From a virus, in IMG/VR virus record IMGVR_UViG_3300009684_000054, positions 1 to 43,859 of that record: a stretch of 43,859 nucleotides of DNA. One strand, given 5' to 3'. The position numbers and the translations under genes were made by a program. Under the pieces are notes generated by a model. The model did no database searches and had not been told where the DNA came from. It saw only the letters and a program-made list of their open reading frames with translations. The first letter of the stretch is position 1. Every line of letters starts with the position of its first letter. This document shows, piece after piece, positions 11,619-19,773 of the stretch.

Positions 11619-12554
11619 ATGGCACTTTCATTTGCTGAAATGAAGAAATCTCGTCAAAACACACTTGAGTCATTGACCAAGGAATTGACAAAACTCCAGA
11701 CGCCCAATGGCGGCGCAGACGACGATGCTCGTTTCTGGAAACCAACTGTTGACAAAGCAGGCAACGGTATGGCAACTATTCGCTTCCTACCTCCAATCGC
11801 TGGTGAAGATATGCCTTTTGTGCGTATGTTCTCACACGGGTTTAAAGGCCCGACCGGTTTGTGGTATATCGAGAACTCATTGACTACTCTCGGTAAGAAT
11901 GATCCTGTTTCAGAATATAACTCTGAATTGTGGAATTCGACCACTGATGATGCATCACCCGCTCGTAAGCAAGTGCGTGATCAGAAGCGTAAGCTGAACT
12001 TCATCTCGAACATTTATGTCGTGAAGGACAGTGCAAATCCTGCAAACGAAGGCAAGGTATTCTTGTATCAGTATGGCAAGAAAATCTTCGACAAAGTCAA
12101 CGAAGCAGTTAAGCCTCCTTCACAATTTGAAGATGAAAAACCTATGAACCCATTTAATTTGTGGGAAGGTGCAAACTTCAAATTGAAGATTCGTCAAGTT
12201 GAAGGTTATCGTAATTATGACAAAAGTGAATTTGAAGCTCCATCACCTTTGAGCAATGATGACGATGTTCTCGAAACCATTTGGAAGAGTGAATATCCAT
12301 TGCAAGAATTGGTCGGTCCTGATAAGTTCAAGTCGTATGACGAACTTAAGGCAAAGCTGGTTCGTGTATTGGGTCTTGATGGAAATCCTATGGTATCGCG
12401 TAACAGAACAGCAGAGAACAACTCGTATGATACAAATGTAGAATCTGCACCTAGTCAGCGAACTGCGACCGCTCCTAAAATTGAATCTTCTTCATTCGCG
12501 GATGACGATGATGACAATATGGAGTTTTTCAAGAATCTTGCTGATGGAGACTAA
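11619..12554 (+). CDS. 32: gp32-like single-stranded DNA-binding protein
   Basis: A 311-residue protein. ATG 11619 (MALSFAEMKKSRQNTLESL) follows ACGGAG; an upstream in-frame ATG at 11550 lacks a good site. The basic N-terminal region needed for cooperativity, the OB-fold core (FWKPTVDKAGNGMATIRFLP; FSHGFKGPTGLWYIENS; NEGKVFLYQYGKKIFDKV; LKIRQVEGYRNYDKSEF) and the acidic tail (FADDDDDNMEFFKNLADGD) are all present. It coats ssDNA in replication and recombination; the acidic tail binds partners such as gp59. The core lacks the zinc-binding Cys residues of T4 gp32: WYIENS replaces WYIENC, and DPVSEYN stands where CPVC lies. A terminator follows at 12574. Confidence 0.94.
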   Translation: MALSFAEMKKSRQNTLESLTKELTKLQTPNGGADDDARFWKPTVDKAGNGMATIRFLPPIAGEDMPFVRMFSHGFKGPTGLWYIENSLTTLGKNDPVSEYNSELWNSTTDDASPARKQVRDQKRKLNFISNIYVVKDSANPANEGKVFLYQYGKKIFDKVNEAVKPPSQFEDEKPMNPFNLWEGANFKLKIRQVEGYRNYDKSEFEAPSPLSNDDDVLETIWKSEYPLQELVGPDKFKSYDELKAKLVRVLGLDGNPMVSRNRTAENNSYDTNVESAPSQRTATAPKIESSSFADDDDDNMEFFKNLADGD

Positions 12555-12573
12555 TAGTTCAGAAATGAACGTG

Positions 12574-12603
12574 AAGGGAGAGCTTAATTGCTCTCCCTTT
12601 TTT
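12574..12603 (+). terminator. Rho-independent terminator after gp32
   Basis: AAGGGAGAGC (12574-12583), loop TTAATT and GCTCTCCCTT (12590-12599), then a run of T to 12603. It ends the plus-strand replication unit and lies between two convergent gene blocks. On the minus strand the stem is followed by only two T, so it is mainly a plus-strand terminator. Confidence 0.92.
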
Positions 12604-12604
12604 A

Positions 12605-14212
12605 TTAAGTAAACATTCCGGAATTTTGAAATATAGTTTGTTCAAATACAGTTGCCGCAGGATACGGACTATCAGTTCCTGCGGTAGGATAACCAGTTGT
12701 TTCACTATTATACATGACAGGTTGCGATTGCACAGGTTTTTGTGATTTTGTTTTAGTAGGTGCAACTTTTGCTGCCATAAATGTTTTTGATGACAAATCA
12801 CTCAATGTTTTACCTATAGATGATACCATCGAAGATAATGAAGAACCTATTTCACTAATACCACTTAATCCCGTATTTGCTGACATACCTTTGACAGGTT
12901 GACTGCCATTTAACATACTTTCATGGCTTGAACCTATATTTCCTCCGCCGACATTTCCTACTGTTGTCTTATCATTTTGTGCTGTTTCTTGATTAGGTGG
13001 CGAGTAACTAGCATTTTGAGCGACTGCTGGTGAACTAGTTTGTTGTTGAACTATTCCCGTATTTTTGAAACGAATTACATCTGAAATAAATTTAATTTCA
13101 TCTGCTTTTAAAGTTATTTCATCAGTCTTTGAATTTTCATTCATAGAATATGATGTTGGGGATGCTGCACCAAAACTTCTTTGACCTTGAAATCCGGATG
13201 GAGATATAAATTCTCCAATTGATTTCATGTTGCGAAACAATTTATAAAGATCATAAATTGTTTTTAATCCTTTAGCTTCTCCTAAATACGGTACTAGATA
13301 TGATAATGCATTTAACATATCCATTGTAGATAATGGCTGATCACCTAATGCATTATCTCCGACTGCAAGTCCTGGTCCATCTCCTTGATATTTCCACCAA
13401 TCTTCAGGTACTAATCCTTGCGAAGCAGCTGCAGGTAACTCACCCGGATGTTCTTTTTCGGGGGGATTAGGATTATTTGCAGGTGTTTGTGGTTCAGGCT
13501 TGAAAATCGGTTTAGCATCTGGTATTAGCGGCTCGGGATTATTCGCAGGTATCAGTGGTTCGCTTGGACCAGGTTTGAAAATTGGTCTAGAATCAGGTCC
13601 CGGCACAGTTATGGGCGGGGTTTCAGGGGCCGGGTTATCTAAAGGTTTAGGAGTCTCTGCTGGCTGTGCAGGTTCAATAACTGGCTCTGGAACAGGTGCG
13701 GGTGCTGTTCCAGGAATAACTGGCTGATCCGCAGGCGCAGGTTCTCCTAATGGTATTGGTTTTGTAATAGGGGGTGCTGCAGGTATAGGTGAAGGTTTTG
13801 TTATAGGTGCAGGCTGAGCCCCCGGGATTTGTTGCGGCTGTGGCGCAAATATTTCACCAGGAACCGCTTGTCCTTGACGTTGGCCCTGTCTTTGTCTTTG
13901 TGGTTCTTCTTCTTCGTTACCTGGTCTATTTCTTCTTCTTTTTCTTCCATCATCAGATTCATCTTTGCTGTCATCATGATTACAGCAGCAAGGATTCAAA
14001 ACTTTTACAGGTATATAGCCATTATCATCAAAAAATTTGTCTAAATTAGGCATACCGCTAGTTTGATGCTTAAATAGATTTTGATTCTCAGATAAAAAAT
14101 TGTAAATTAAATCTAATTCTAATGCAGCATTTTCATTGAAAGCATTTGCTTTCACTAATTGAGAATTAATATCATCAATCTTGTTGCTTAAATTTTCGTT
14201 TTCTTCTTCCAT
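12605..14212 (-). CDS. Proline-rich structural protein with GYIPVKV-NPCC motif
   Basis: A 535-residue protein. The N-terminus (about 1-50) is a coiled-coil-like helix. Then comes DNGYIPVKVLNPCCCNHDDS near residue 70, a basic/acidic linker (RKRRRNRPGNEEEEPQRQRQGQ) and about 170 residues rich in Pro (IFKPGPSEPLIP...). A Leu-rich segment follows (LNALSYLVPYLGEAKGLKTIYDL), and finally an ITLKADEIKFISDVIRF motif and a Ser-rich tail. It is a paralogue of the neighbouring 646-residue protein, which has ENGYIPVKVINPCCDEE and a similar TARKINFVAKEI segment. It is the last gene of the minus-strand unit after gp26/51, so a role in the tail or baseplate hub is likely, but no fold is identified. There is no transmembrane segment. 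Confidence 0.75.
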   Translation of the reverse strand: MEEENENLSNKIDDINSQLVKANAFNENAALELDLIYNFLSENQNLFKHQTSGMPNLDKFFDDNGYIPVKVLNPCCCNHDDSKDESDDGRKRRRNRPGNEEEEPQRQRQGQRQGQAVPGEIFAPQPQQIPGAQPAPITKPSPIPAAPPITKPIPLGEPAPADQPVIPGTAPAPVPEPVIEPAQPAETPKPLDNPAPETPPITVPGPDSRPIFKPGPSEPLIPANNPEPLIPDAKPIFKPEPQTPANNPNPPEKEHPGELPAAASQGLVPEDWWKYQGDGPGLAVGDNALGDQPLSTMDMLNALSYLVPYLGEAKGLKTIYDLYKLFRNMKSIGEFISPSGFQGQRSFGAASPTSYSMNENSKTDEITLKADEIKFISDVIRFKNTGIVQQQTSSPAVAQNASYSPPNQETAQNDKTTVGNVGGGNIGSSHESMLNGSQPVKGMSANTGLSGISEIGSSLSSMVSSIGKTLSDLSSKTFMAAKVAPTKTKSQKPVQSQPVMYNSETTGYPTAGTDSPYPAATVFEQTIFQNSGMFT

Positions 14213-14223
14213 TTAATTACCTA

Positions 14224-16164
14224 TCAAACCCATGGATTGCGTGCTAAAGTAGCATCGTCAAGCATGTCAAACATATCATGGAACGCAGCCCATGGTTCAT
14301 CAACTGGCGGCGCAGATGATTTAACGTTTATGATTGACGCAGAAGAAACAGCAGGAGCTACTGTCGGTGCCGCCGGAGGTTTATTCAGCTCTAAAGTAGT
14401 TGATGCTGATTTTGATGCTATATCAGCATGAGGACTTAGTTCATTTGAACTATCTGTTTTTTTAGATACACCTAAATCATCAGGTAATCCGCTCAAATAA
14501 TTTAATCTTTGTTGTGTCGCACCTTGAGTATCTGCAGGTCTTTCATATTGTGAAACCAATTTACTGACAATCGACGCAGCATCATCAGTTTTCATGCTTT
14601 CCCATAAACCAGGATAATCTGATTGTATTTCCCATATAGCAGCTTTTGTTTGTTCGGCTACAGTCATATCTTGTGGGTATTTACCGAAATGTTGTTTGAT
14701 TTTTTCTGCTCTATTATTATCCCACTGAACAATGCCGTGAGCCATTTGATTCGGATTACTACGAGATGGATCGGCATGTACATCACCAGGTTTACTAAGA
14801 GCTTCACCGGACATATTTGCGACTAATGCTTTTGCAGCTGCGTCATTCAAACCGCTTTCAATAGCTGCTTTGTATGCTTCTGCTTGATTTTCTTTTAGTG
14901 ATCCTGTTGCAACAGTTTTATTGCTCATGTTATATCCGCCGCCATTCATTGGTATAGCAGATTCTTGAGGATTGAATGATACAGTTGATAAATCGCCGCC
15001 CATACTGCCCCCGTATGAACCCGATGAACCTGATGAAGCACCACTACTCTGATCTATGAACTCAAATTTACCTGCTTCGTATGTGATTTCTTTCGCAACA
15101 AAATTGATTTTTCTTGCGGTCAATATAGTGTTATCAGTATTATCTTTTGTTATACCGTAGTTACCTAATGCATCATCAGGTTTTTTGTAACTCATATTCT
15201 CTAATATTGGACTATCTTCATCACCAAAAATACTAGGATATTTGCCGCCGCCCACTCCACCTTGTCCGGGCATACCCAAATCTGGCATATTCATCGGTAC
15301 GCCACGTCCGCCTCTACCTAAACTTCTATAAGGATTTTCTGCAATACCTTTTAGATTTTCGAACGCAGGTGTTCTACTGGCAGGAGTAGATGATACATTA
15401 GGTTTTGCACCAACCTGTGGGTTTGTATCAGCGGGAAAAATAGGTTTAGGTGAGGTTTCTGTGATAGTTCCCAGAGGTGTTGGCTTATTAATTATCATTA
15501 CAGGAGATGCGGGCACAGAATTTTTGTCTGATGTTGCTGGTTGTTCTGCTACTACAGCATTCGGTTGCTTGACTGGATCAGGAACAGATTTTGTTGAAAT
15601 AGCATCAGCTGCAGGCATTCCGCCTGTTTTTGCATTTTTTAATCTAGGATCAACTGGTATTGACATTGCATCAGCAGGTGCTGCAACTTCTTCTTCAGCA
15701 GGATGAAATTTTGAAGCAATATATGCAAGAGCCGGAACAACTGCAGGTATAATATCTGCAAGATATTCTTTGAAACTTTTAGGTTTATCTTTATCTTTGT
15801 TTTTATCTTTATTTGCAATATTGTCTGTTGCAGATTCTTCATCACAACAAGGATTAATTACCTTGACTGGGATGTATCCATTTTCATAAAAATATGTATC
15901 TAAAGATGAGACATAAGGAACAGGTCTCATAGTTTTCAATATTTCATAGATGTCATTTAATCTAATGGCACTATCTTCAGAATAATCAGTCATCCGTTTA
16001 ATTTGTGACGATTGATCAGTTAAACGCATTTTGAATATGCCATATGATTGCGCGTCATATGAATCGGAGACTTTTTCATTCGGGTTTAAAACAGGTTTAG
16101 CCGCCGATGCAGATTTTGCACGGCGGCTTTTTTTATTTTGTGGTTGATTGTTATCGTCTGCCAT
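14224..16164 (-). CDS. Tail-associated lysozyme-domain protein (paralogue of 12605)
   Basis: A 646-residue protein starting two bases after the end of the gp51-like frame. Visible parts in order are a lysine-rich N-terminus, a helical region, ENGYIPVKVINPCCDEE near residue 105, a hydrophobic stretch (ADIIPAVVPALAYIASKF, near 140), a Pro/Gly-rich linker and TARKINFVAKEITYEAGKFEF near 350. A lysozyme-like domain spans roughly residues 425-545 (KALVANMSGEALSKPGD, then MAHGIVQWDNNRAEKIKQHF and the helix QTKAAIWEIQSDYPGLW). The E of MSGEAL fits the catalytic Glu, and GIVQWDNNR is the signature of phage tail-lysozyme domains (PF18013-type). It probably cuts peptidoglycan during DNA injection, the role held by the lysozyme domain of T4 gp5, which is absent here. 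Confidence 0.82.
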   Translation of the reverse strand: MADDNNQPQNKKSRRAKSASAAKPVLNPNEKVSDSYDAQSYGIFKMRLTDQSSQIKRMTDYSEDSAIRLNDIYEILKTMRPVPYVSSLDTYFYENGYIPVKVINPCCDEESATDNIANKDKNKDKDKPKSFKEYLADIIPAVVPALAYIASKFHPAEEEVAAPADAMSIPVDPRLKNAKTGGMPAADAISTKSVPDPVKQPNAVVAEQPATSDKNSVPASPVMIINKPTPLGTITETSPKPIFPADTNPQVGAKPNVSSTPASRTPAFENLKGIAENPYRSLGRGGRGVPMNMPDLGMPGQGGVGGGKYPSIFGDEDSPILENMSYKKPDDALGNYGITKDNTDNTILTARKINFVAKEITYEAGKFEFIDQSSGASSGSSGSYGGSMGGDLSTVSFNPQESAIPMNGGGYNMSNKTVATGSLKENQAEAYKAAIESGLNDAAAKALVANMSGEALSKPGDVHADPSRSNPNQMAHGIVQWDNNRAEKIKQHFGKYPQDMTVAEQTKAAIWEIQSDYPGLWESMKTDDAASIVSKLVSQYERPADTQGATQQRLNYLSGLPDDLGVSKKTDSSNELSPHADIASKSASTTLELNKPPAAPTVAPAVSSASIINVKSSAPPVDEPWAAFHDMFDMLDDATLARNPWV

Positions 16165-16166
16165 CG

Positions 16167-16364
16167 TTATTGAGCACCTGCTGCCATTTTTTGTTTCTCT
16201 TCCAATTCTTCAAGGTATTTCTTGAGCATGTCAAGATAAATATCGCGTTCAAATGGAATCATACTCTCTATATCTTCTAGGGAATATTTATGGTGTTGCA
16301 GCAGCGCAAAATTAATATTATAATAATTTTCTAACGTATTATGATTTAAACTAAGGTAAAAAAA
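16167..16364 (-). CDS. 51: gp51-like -1 frame, probably fused to gp26 by frameshift
   Basis: The -1 frame of gp26 continues from the U7 slippery site at 16358-16364 to a TAA at 16167-16169, adding 63 residues (YLSLNHNTLENYYNINFALL, then HHKYSLEDIESMIPFERDIY and a helical KKYLEELEEKQKMAAGAQ). There is no convincing start codon or ribosome binding site for a separate protein. The SLEDIESMIPFERDIYLDML block is typical of tail assembly chaperone C-termini (S-ED-x-x-x-MPxxxR). In T4, gp26 and gp51 are adjacent baseplate hub genes. If slippage occurs, the fusion is about 298 residues. The frame ends two bases before the start of the next gene. Confidence 0.8.
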   Translation of the reverse strand, partial: FFYLSLNHNTLENYYNINFALLQHHKYSLEDIESMIPFERDIYLDMLKKYLEELEEKQKMAAGAQ

Positions 16365-17062
16365 TCGACTAACGATGTCATCAGAATTTTTCTTTCTGTG
16401 CCTTTTGAGTTAGTGTATTTTATTTCGTAATTTAAACGTGGCATGTTTAACACAAATTTCCGCATCTTATCGTAAGACAAAGAATCAAATTCATTCTCTA
16501 GATATTGTTGCAGTTCTGCTTTTGGAACATCACCAATTTCAAATACTTCATCACCCTGGAATATTTTATCGACACAATTAGCGATAAGCATATCAAAATA
16601 CTTGTTCATATCAGTTTGAGTGAACTCATCATCAGTCATAAGTGAAGATGGCGCATATTTCATAACAACAACTATGTCATCATTTATTTTAATATTCTTG
16701 TCAATATTTTCGGGAAATTTAACTGAAACTTCATCTAAATTAACTTCAAATTCATATGATTTGTCATCTTCTGAATCTATATAAGAAACCTTAGATATAT
16801 TGCTGATTGAGTATGCACGAATCTTAATAAACAAATATTCAATGTCGAAAGTTGTTAAACTATCAATATCAATTTTATCGTCCATGATACAATTATTGAC
16901 AACTTGTCTAACTGCAGTTAATGCGTCTCTAGGATCTCCACCGCTTTTTGCCATAAGAAGTATTTTTTCTTCTTTAACAAGCATAGGACGAATTTTAATT
17001 TTTTTATTTGTTGATGGTATAGTCACATCAAACAGCGGGTGACTAATTTTAGGTAAAGCCAT
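16346..17062 (-). CDS. 26: gp26-like baseplate hub / tail assembly protein
   Basis: A 238-residue protein recognised as gp26-like by the N-terminal ALPKISHPLFDVTIPSTNKK, the IRPMLVKEEKILLMAKSGGD block, the DIEYLFIKIRAYSIS block and the end LMTSLVDFFTLV. T4 gp26 (208 residues) is a hub component. The reading frame ends at TAA 16346-16348 just after a U7 run in the GAT-TTT-TTT frame, which permits a -1 slip into the gp51-like frame. It is preceded by the tube-fold gene on the same strand. Confidence 0.8.
   Translation of the reverse strand: MALPKISHPLFDVTIPSTNKKIKIRPMLVKEEKILLMAKSGGDPRDALTAVRQVVNNCIMDDKIDIDSLTTFDIEYLFIKIRAYSISNISKVSYIDSEDDKSYEFEVNLDEVSVKFPENIDKNIKINDDIVVVMKYAPSSLMTDDEFTQTDMNKYFDMLIANCVDKIFQGDEVFEIGDVPKAELQQYLENEFDSLSYDKMRKFVLNMPRLNYEIKYTNSKGTERKILMTSLVDFFTLV
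16358..16364 (-). promoter_or_regulatory. U7 slippery heptamer for -1 frameshift
   Basis: On the minus strand the sequence is GAT TTT TTT ACC, giving a U UUU UUU heptamer in the correct phase (X XXY YYZ) for simultaneous -1 slippage of two tRNAs. The frame after slippage is open for 63 codons. The zero frame stops three codons after the site. A downstream stimulatory structure was not seen. Confidence 0.8.
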
Positions 17063-17081
17063 AATTTACTCCATTATTAAG

Positions 17082-17729
17082 TTATTGTGGTCCTATTACA
17101 GTAGAACCCATATTCGCAGACGAAACAGAAACACTTTCTGAATACCAATCAGTGTATGTAAATGCTACAGGTATTTTCATATAATCGTTTGTATCATTCC
17201 AATTTAATTGTATGTCACCCATATCAGTAGGATATGCGTCTCTTAATACTACCTTAATTATTTCATCCGTATTCTCTTTAAATACATGAATTGATATATC
17301 AGTTATGTAGTTATCTTTATATGCTAGCTCATATGATCTTGATGAGCCAGTTCCATTAGATTTCAAATTTTTCAAATCGCCATCTCGAACATCAAAATTA
17401 TGAATCATTTTTATCCAATTATAAAAGAATGAATGCATGGCACCCTTACTATCACCCATGAACGTCATTGACACGTTATTAAAAGATGAACTAGAAGGCC
17501 TTTTTTCTGTAACACCATAGCCATATCGTCTAATTTGGGTAGTTTGTAGGGAAACACCGGGCAAGTTTGAACTATCACACCATAACTCTACGTATCTTGC
17601 TGTATTTTTAAGATCAGAATTTCCACTAAATCCTACAGGGTAAGGCATTCTTACAAAAAACTTATTGTTTCGTAAAATGCCGTTAGCATTCAAATGCGAT
17701 GTGAAATTTGCTATATTAAATCCAGACAT
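17082..17729 (-). CDS. Tail-tube-fold protein, gp54-like tube initiator or tube protein
   Basis: A 215-residue protein with the pattern of the T4-like tail-tube/initiator family: NANGILRNNKFFVRMPYPVG at the N-terminus, ELWCDSSNLPGVSLQTTQIR in the middle, VSMTFMGDSKGAMHSFFYNW, and a C-terminal VVLRDAYPTDMGDIQLNWN then IPVAFTYTDWYSES. The tube fold is shared by T4 gp19 (163 residues), gp54 (320) and gp48; length and context fit a baseplate tube initiator or a tube variant. The gene stops 19 bases before gp26 starts and follows gp2 by two bases. Which of the tube family members it is cannot be decided from sequence. Confidence 0.7.
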   Translation of the reverse strand: MSGFNIANFTSHLNANGILRNNKFFVRMPYPVGFSGNSDLKNTARYVELWCDSSNLPGVSLQTTQIRRYGYGVTEKRPSSSSFNNVSMTFMGDSKGAMHSFFYNWIKMIHNFDVRDGDLKNLKSNGTGSSRSYELAYKDNYITDISIHVFKENTDEIIKVVLRDAYPTDMGDIQLNWNDTNDYMKIPVAFTYTDWYSESVSVSSANMGSTVIGPQ

Positions 17730-17731
17730 TT

Positions 17732-18328
17732 TTAAAACTGCTTTGAAGAATTGCGGTAAACTTTTGACTTGTCGGCGCCAACGAATTGTTCAGTTGGCAA
17801 TAATATAGTGGTATCCCATTCAGCAGGTGTTATGTAAAAATAACGCGATTTCACATGACTGTATAAATAACGTTTGACACAAGGTCTGAAATAACTAAAC
17901 TGTGACGCACTTTTCAATATTCTGTAATTGATATTAAGTTTTGTTGTGTCATCATTATTTTTATTATTTATCGTGGAATATAAAGCATCCATTAATTTGG
18001 CTCTTGCAAGAGGTGAAATATAATGTAGGTTGATACCTAAGAATCCATCAGGATACATTTCAATCGGGAACACCAATGGAAATCTATCCCAATAAGGTAA
18101 TTCGTCTTTATACTTCGCATCGTAATAAAACATATACATTCTGCCAATAGAAAATTTATTCATATTGTTAACTAAACGATCTTTATCAGCAGCTAAATTG
18201 CTTTTTGTAATATTGCTTAGTTTCTTAGTATTGTTCAAAAACCATGAACGTGCTTCGTTGATTGCGGAACTTTCAACAGCTCCAACTTTATTCATACTAG
18301 CAATTTTTTCGAACGTATATGCTACCAT
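17732..18328 (-). CDS. 2: gp2-like DNA end protector
   Basis: A 198-residue protein. I take ATG 18328 (MVAYTFEKIASM) because it overlaps gp4 by only seven bases; ATG 18370 (14 codons earlier) is the alternative. The signature is GRMYMFYYDAKYKDELPYWD then RFPLVFPIEMYPDGFLGINLHYISP, which I recall in proteins annotated as DNA end protectors of T4-like phages. In T4, gp2 binds the packaged DNA ends and shields them from host RecBCD nuclease after injection. Its position next to gp4, as in T4 (2-4), supports the call. T4 gp2 is longer (about 274 residues). Confidence 0.72.
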   Translation of the reverse strand: MVAYTFEKIASMNKVGAVESSAINEARSWFLNNTKKLSNITKSNLAADKDRLVNNMNKFSIGRMYMFYYDAKYKDELPYWDRFPLVFPIEMYPDGFLGINLHYISPLARAKLMDALYSTINNKNNDDTTKLNINYRILKSASQFSYFRPCVKRYLYSHVKSRYFYITPAEWDTTILLPTEQFVGADKSKVYRNSSKQF

Positions 18329-18765
18329 TTGATATTTAGTTCTTTCTCTGTCATGATCAGGAATCTCCATTTACGGTCAGCACAATATTCACTCGCGGCT
18401 TTCCATTTTGCTTGGTTTACACCCCAAGTCATGACTTCGTTGATGTATGCTTTATTTATCGTTTTTTTCTTGACTGGTTCGACTGTTTGATTTGCTGGTT
18501 TAATTTCAACAAGAACAGTTTCGATCACACCTCGTAGGTCTTTCTTATGAACAAGGAAATCAGGAAAATAACGATGTATTTTCCCGTCAACAGGACTTCG
18601 ATATGGGATTACAAGTTCTTCACTTGCCCAATAAATAACATCAGGATGCTCATCTAAATATTTCATAAATTTTGCTTCCCACGAACTGCGATAAATAATG
18701 TTAGTGGGATCGCCCTTATATCTAGACGGGTTCTTTGGTTTAAATTTACCTTTGTAACTTTTCAT
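18322..18765 (-). CDS. 4: gp4-like head completion nuclease
   Basis: A 147-residue protein (T4 gp4 about 150). I choose ATG 18765; the frame stays open to a TTG at 18792 that overlaps the divergent gene's start. The PD-(D/E)xK nuclease motif is visible: E30 in YRSSWEAKFM, D69 in RYFPDF, and E87 with K89 in VLVEIK. T4 gp4 is required to finish heads before tail joining, and its family has this nuclease fold. It is the first gene of the minus-strand unit, with 26 bases to the divergent plus-strand unit. gp2 overlaps its 3' end. Confidence 0.85.
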   Translation of the reverse strand: MKSYKGKFKPKNPSRYKGDPTNIIYRSSWEAKFMKYLDEHPDVIYWASEELVIPYRSPVDGKIHRYFPDFLVHKKDLRGVIETVLVEIKPANQTVEPVKKKTINKAYINEVMTWGVNQAKWKAASEYCADRKWRFLIMTEKELNIKW

Positions 18766-18791
18766 ACTACTACTTATAACAAGGAAAAACA

Positions 18792-19751
18792 ATGGTCACT
18801 ATCACATCAGGATCACTTAGTTCTGGCTCATCTATTGCGGCAGGATATTCAACGCCGCAAGGGGTATCAGTAACTCGTGCAGACATTGCAGGACCTTCAA
18901 CTATGTATAAGTTGAAAAACATTGAAAGTAATCAGCAAGCAAGTAATCTCACATTCCCGGCTGACATAGGTCCGCATTACATGACGATTGCGATTGCTGA
19001 ATCTACAAGAACAAACAGAACAGATTCAATAGGTGGTGGAACTAGATTTGGCGGGATGAAATTTAAAGGACAATCTTACATTCGTTTGCCGTTACCCGAA
19101 CATATTAAAGACATTAATGAAGTAGATTATACACCTGAAGGTGTTGTTAGTGCTAGCTCAACCGCGGGTGCTCTTATGGGAACTATCGCACCTCGAGGAA
19201 CTTTTTTGAACACACTCGTCGATACCGCATCTCAACAAGGTGTCGGGGCTGAATTGAGAGCAAGATCAGGTACTGCCCCGAATCAAATGTTGACCATATT
19301 GTTGAAGGGTCCTAAATATAAAGATCATTCATTTTCGTGGAAATTGTATCCTAGAAATGCAAAAGAATCTGCTGCTGTAAGATCTATAATTCAAACATTA
19401 AAATCTAGTTCAAGACCCGGATTAAGTCAAAATGGATGGTTTTTCACATTCCCTCGTATTTTTAAATTATCTTTCATCACAGGAAATAAAGAAAATAATG
19501 AAAAGGGAAGTGGATATTTGTTTGAATTTAAACCATCCGTGTTGCAATCTGTTGTAGTTAATTATACTCCATCAGGAGCACCTGCATTGTATTCAGGAAC
19601 TTCAGCACCTGATGGTGTCGAATTAACTCTAAATTTTAAGGAATTAGAATACTGGTTGGGTGAAGATAGACCTTCTGAATGGGATTTAGGAGGAGAATTG
19701 CTAGGATCATTCGGATTAGATAATAATACATTACGTGGCACAGATCGTTAA
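18792..19751 (+). CDS. 48: gp48-like baseplate tail tube cap
   Basis: A 319-residue protein (T4 gp48 is 364), with AAGGAA six bases before ATG 18792. Beta-rich, with TRFGGMKFKGQSYIRLPLPE and HIKDINEVDYTPEGVVSAS in the first half. The second half has HSFSWKLYPRNAKESAAVRSI, as gp48 has its TFTWDLTPRST-type segment, then FRIFKLSF-like strands and ELTLNFKELEYWL at the end. gp48 caps the tail tube onto the baseplate hub. It is the first gene of the plus-strand baseplate unit, opposite to gp4, and precedes gp53. Confidence 0.82.
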   Translation: MVTITSGSLSSGSSIAAGYSTPQGVSVTRADIAGPSTMYKLKNIESNQQASNLTFPADIGPHYMTIAIAESTRTNRTDSIGGGTRFGGMKFKGQSYIRLPLPEHIKDINEVDYTPEGVVSASSTAGALMGTIAPRGTFLNTLVDTASQQGVGAELRARSGTAPNQMLTILLKGPKYKDHSFSWKLYPRNAKESAAVRSIIQTLKSSSRPGLSQNGWFFTFPRIFKLSFITGNKENNEKGSGYLFEFKPSVLQSVVVNYTPSGAPALYSGTSAPDGVELTLNFKELEYWLGEDRPSEWDLGGELLGSFGLDNNTLRGTDR

Positions 19752-19773
19752 AATTAATAAGGTAAGAATTTAA

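Noticed and set aside
13807-14049. Plus-strand frames over the Pro-rich gene (13500-13727, 13807-14049)
   Set aside because: They are antisense copies of low-complexity Pro/Glu codons, giving Gly- or Phe/Leu-rich products without start sites.
17862-17869. TATAAATA on the plus strand
   Set aside because: It lies within the minus-strand gp2 gene with no plus-strand gene start nearby, so it is likely a chance match.
18771-18781. Late-promoter-like TTATAAGTA (minus) before gp4
   Set aside because: It lies only a few bases before the preferred gp4 start, so transcription would begin inside the gene; the match is also not exact.
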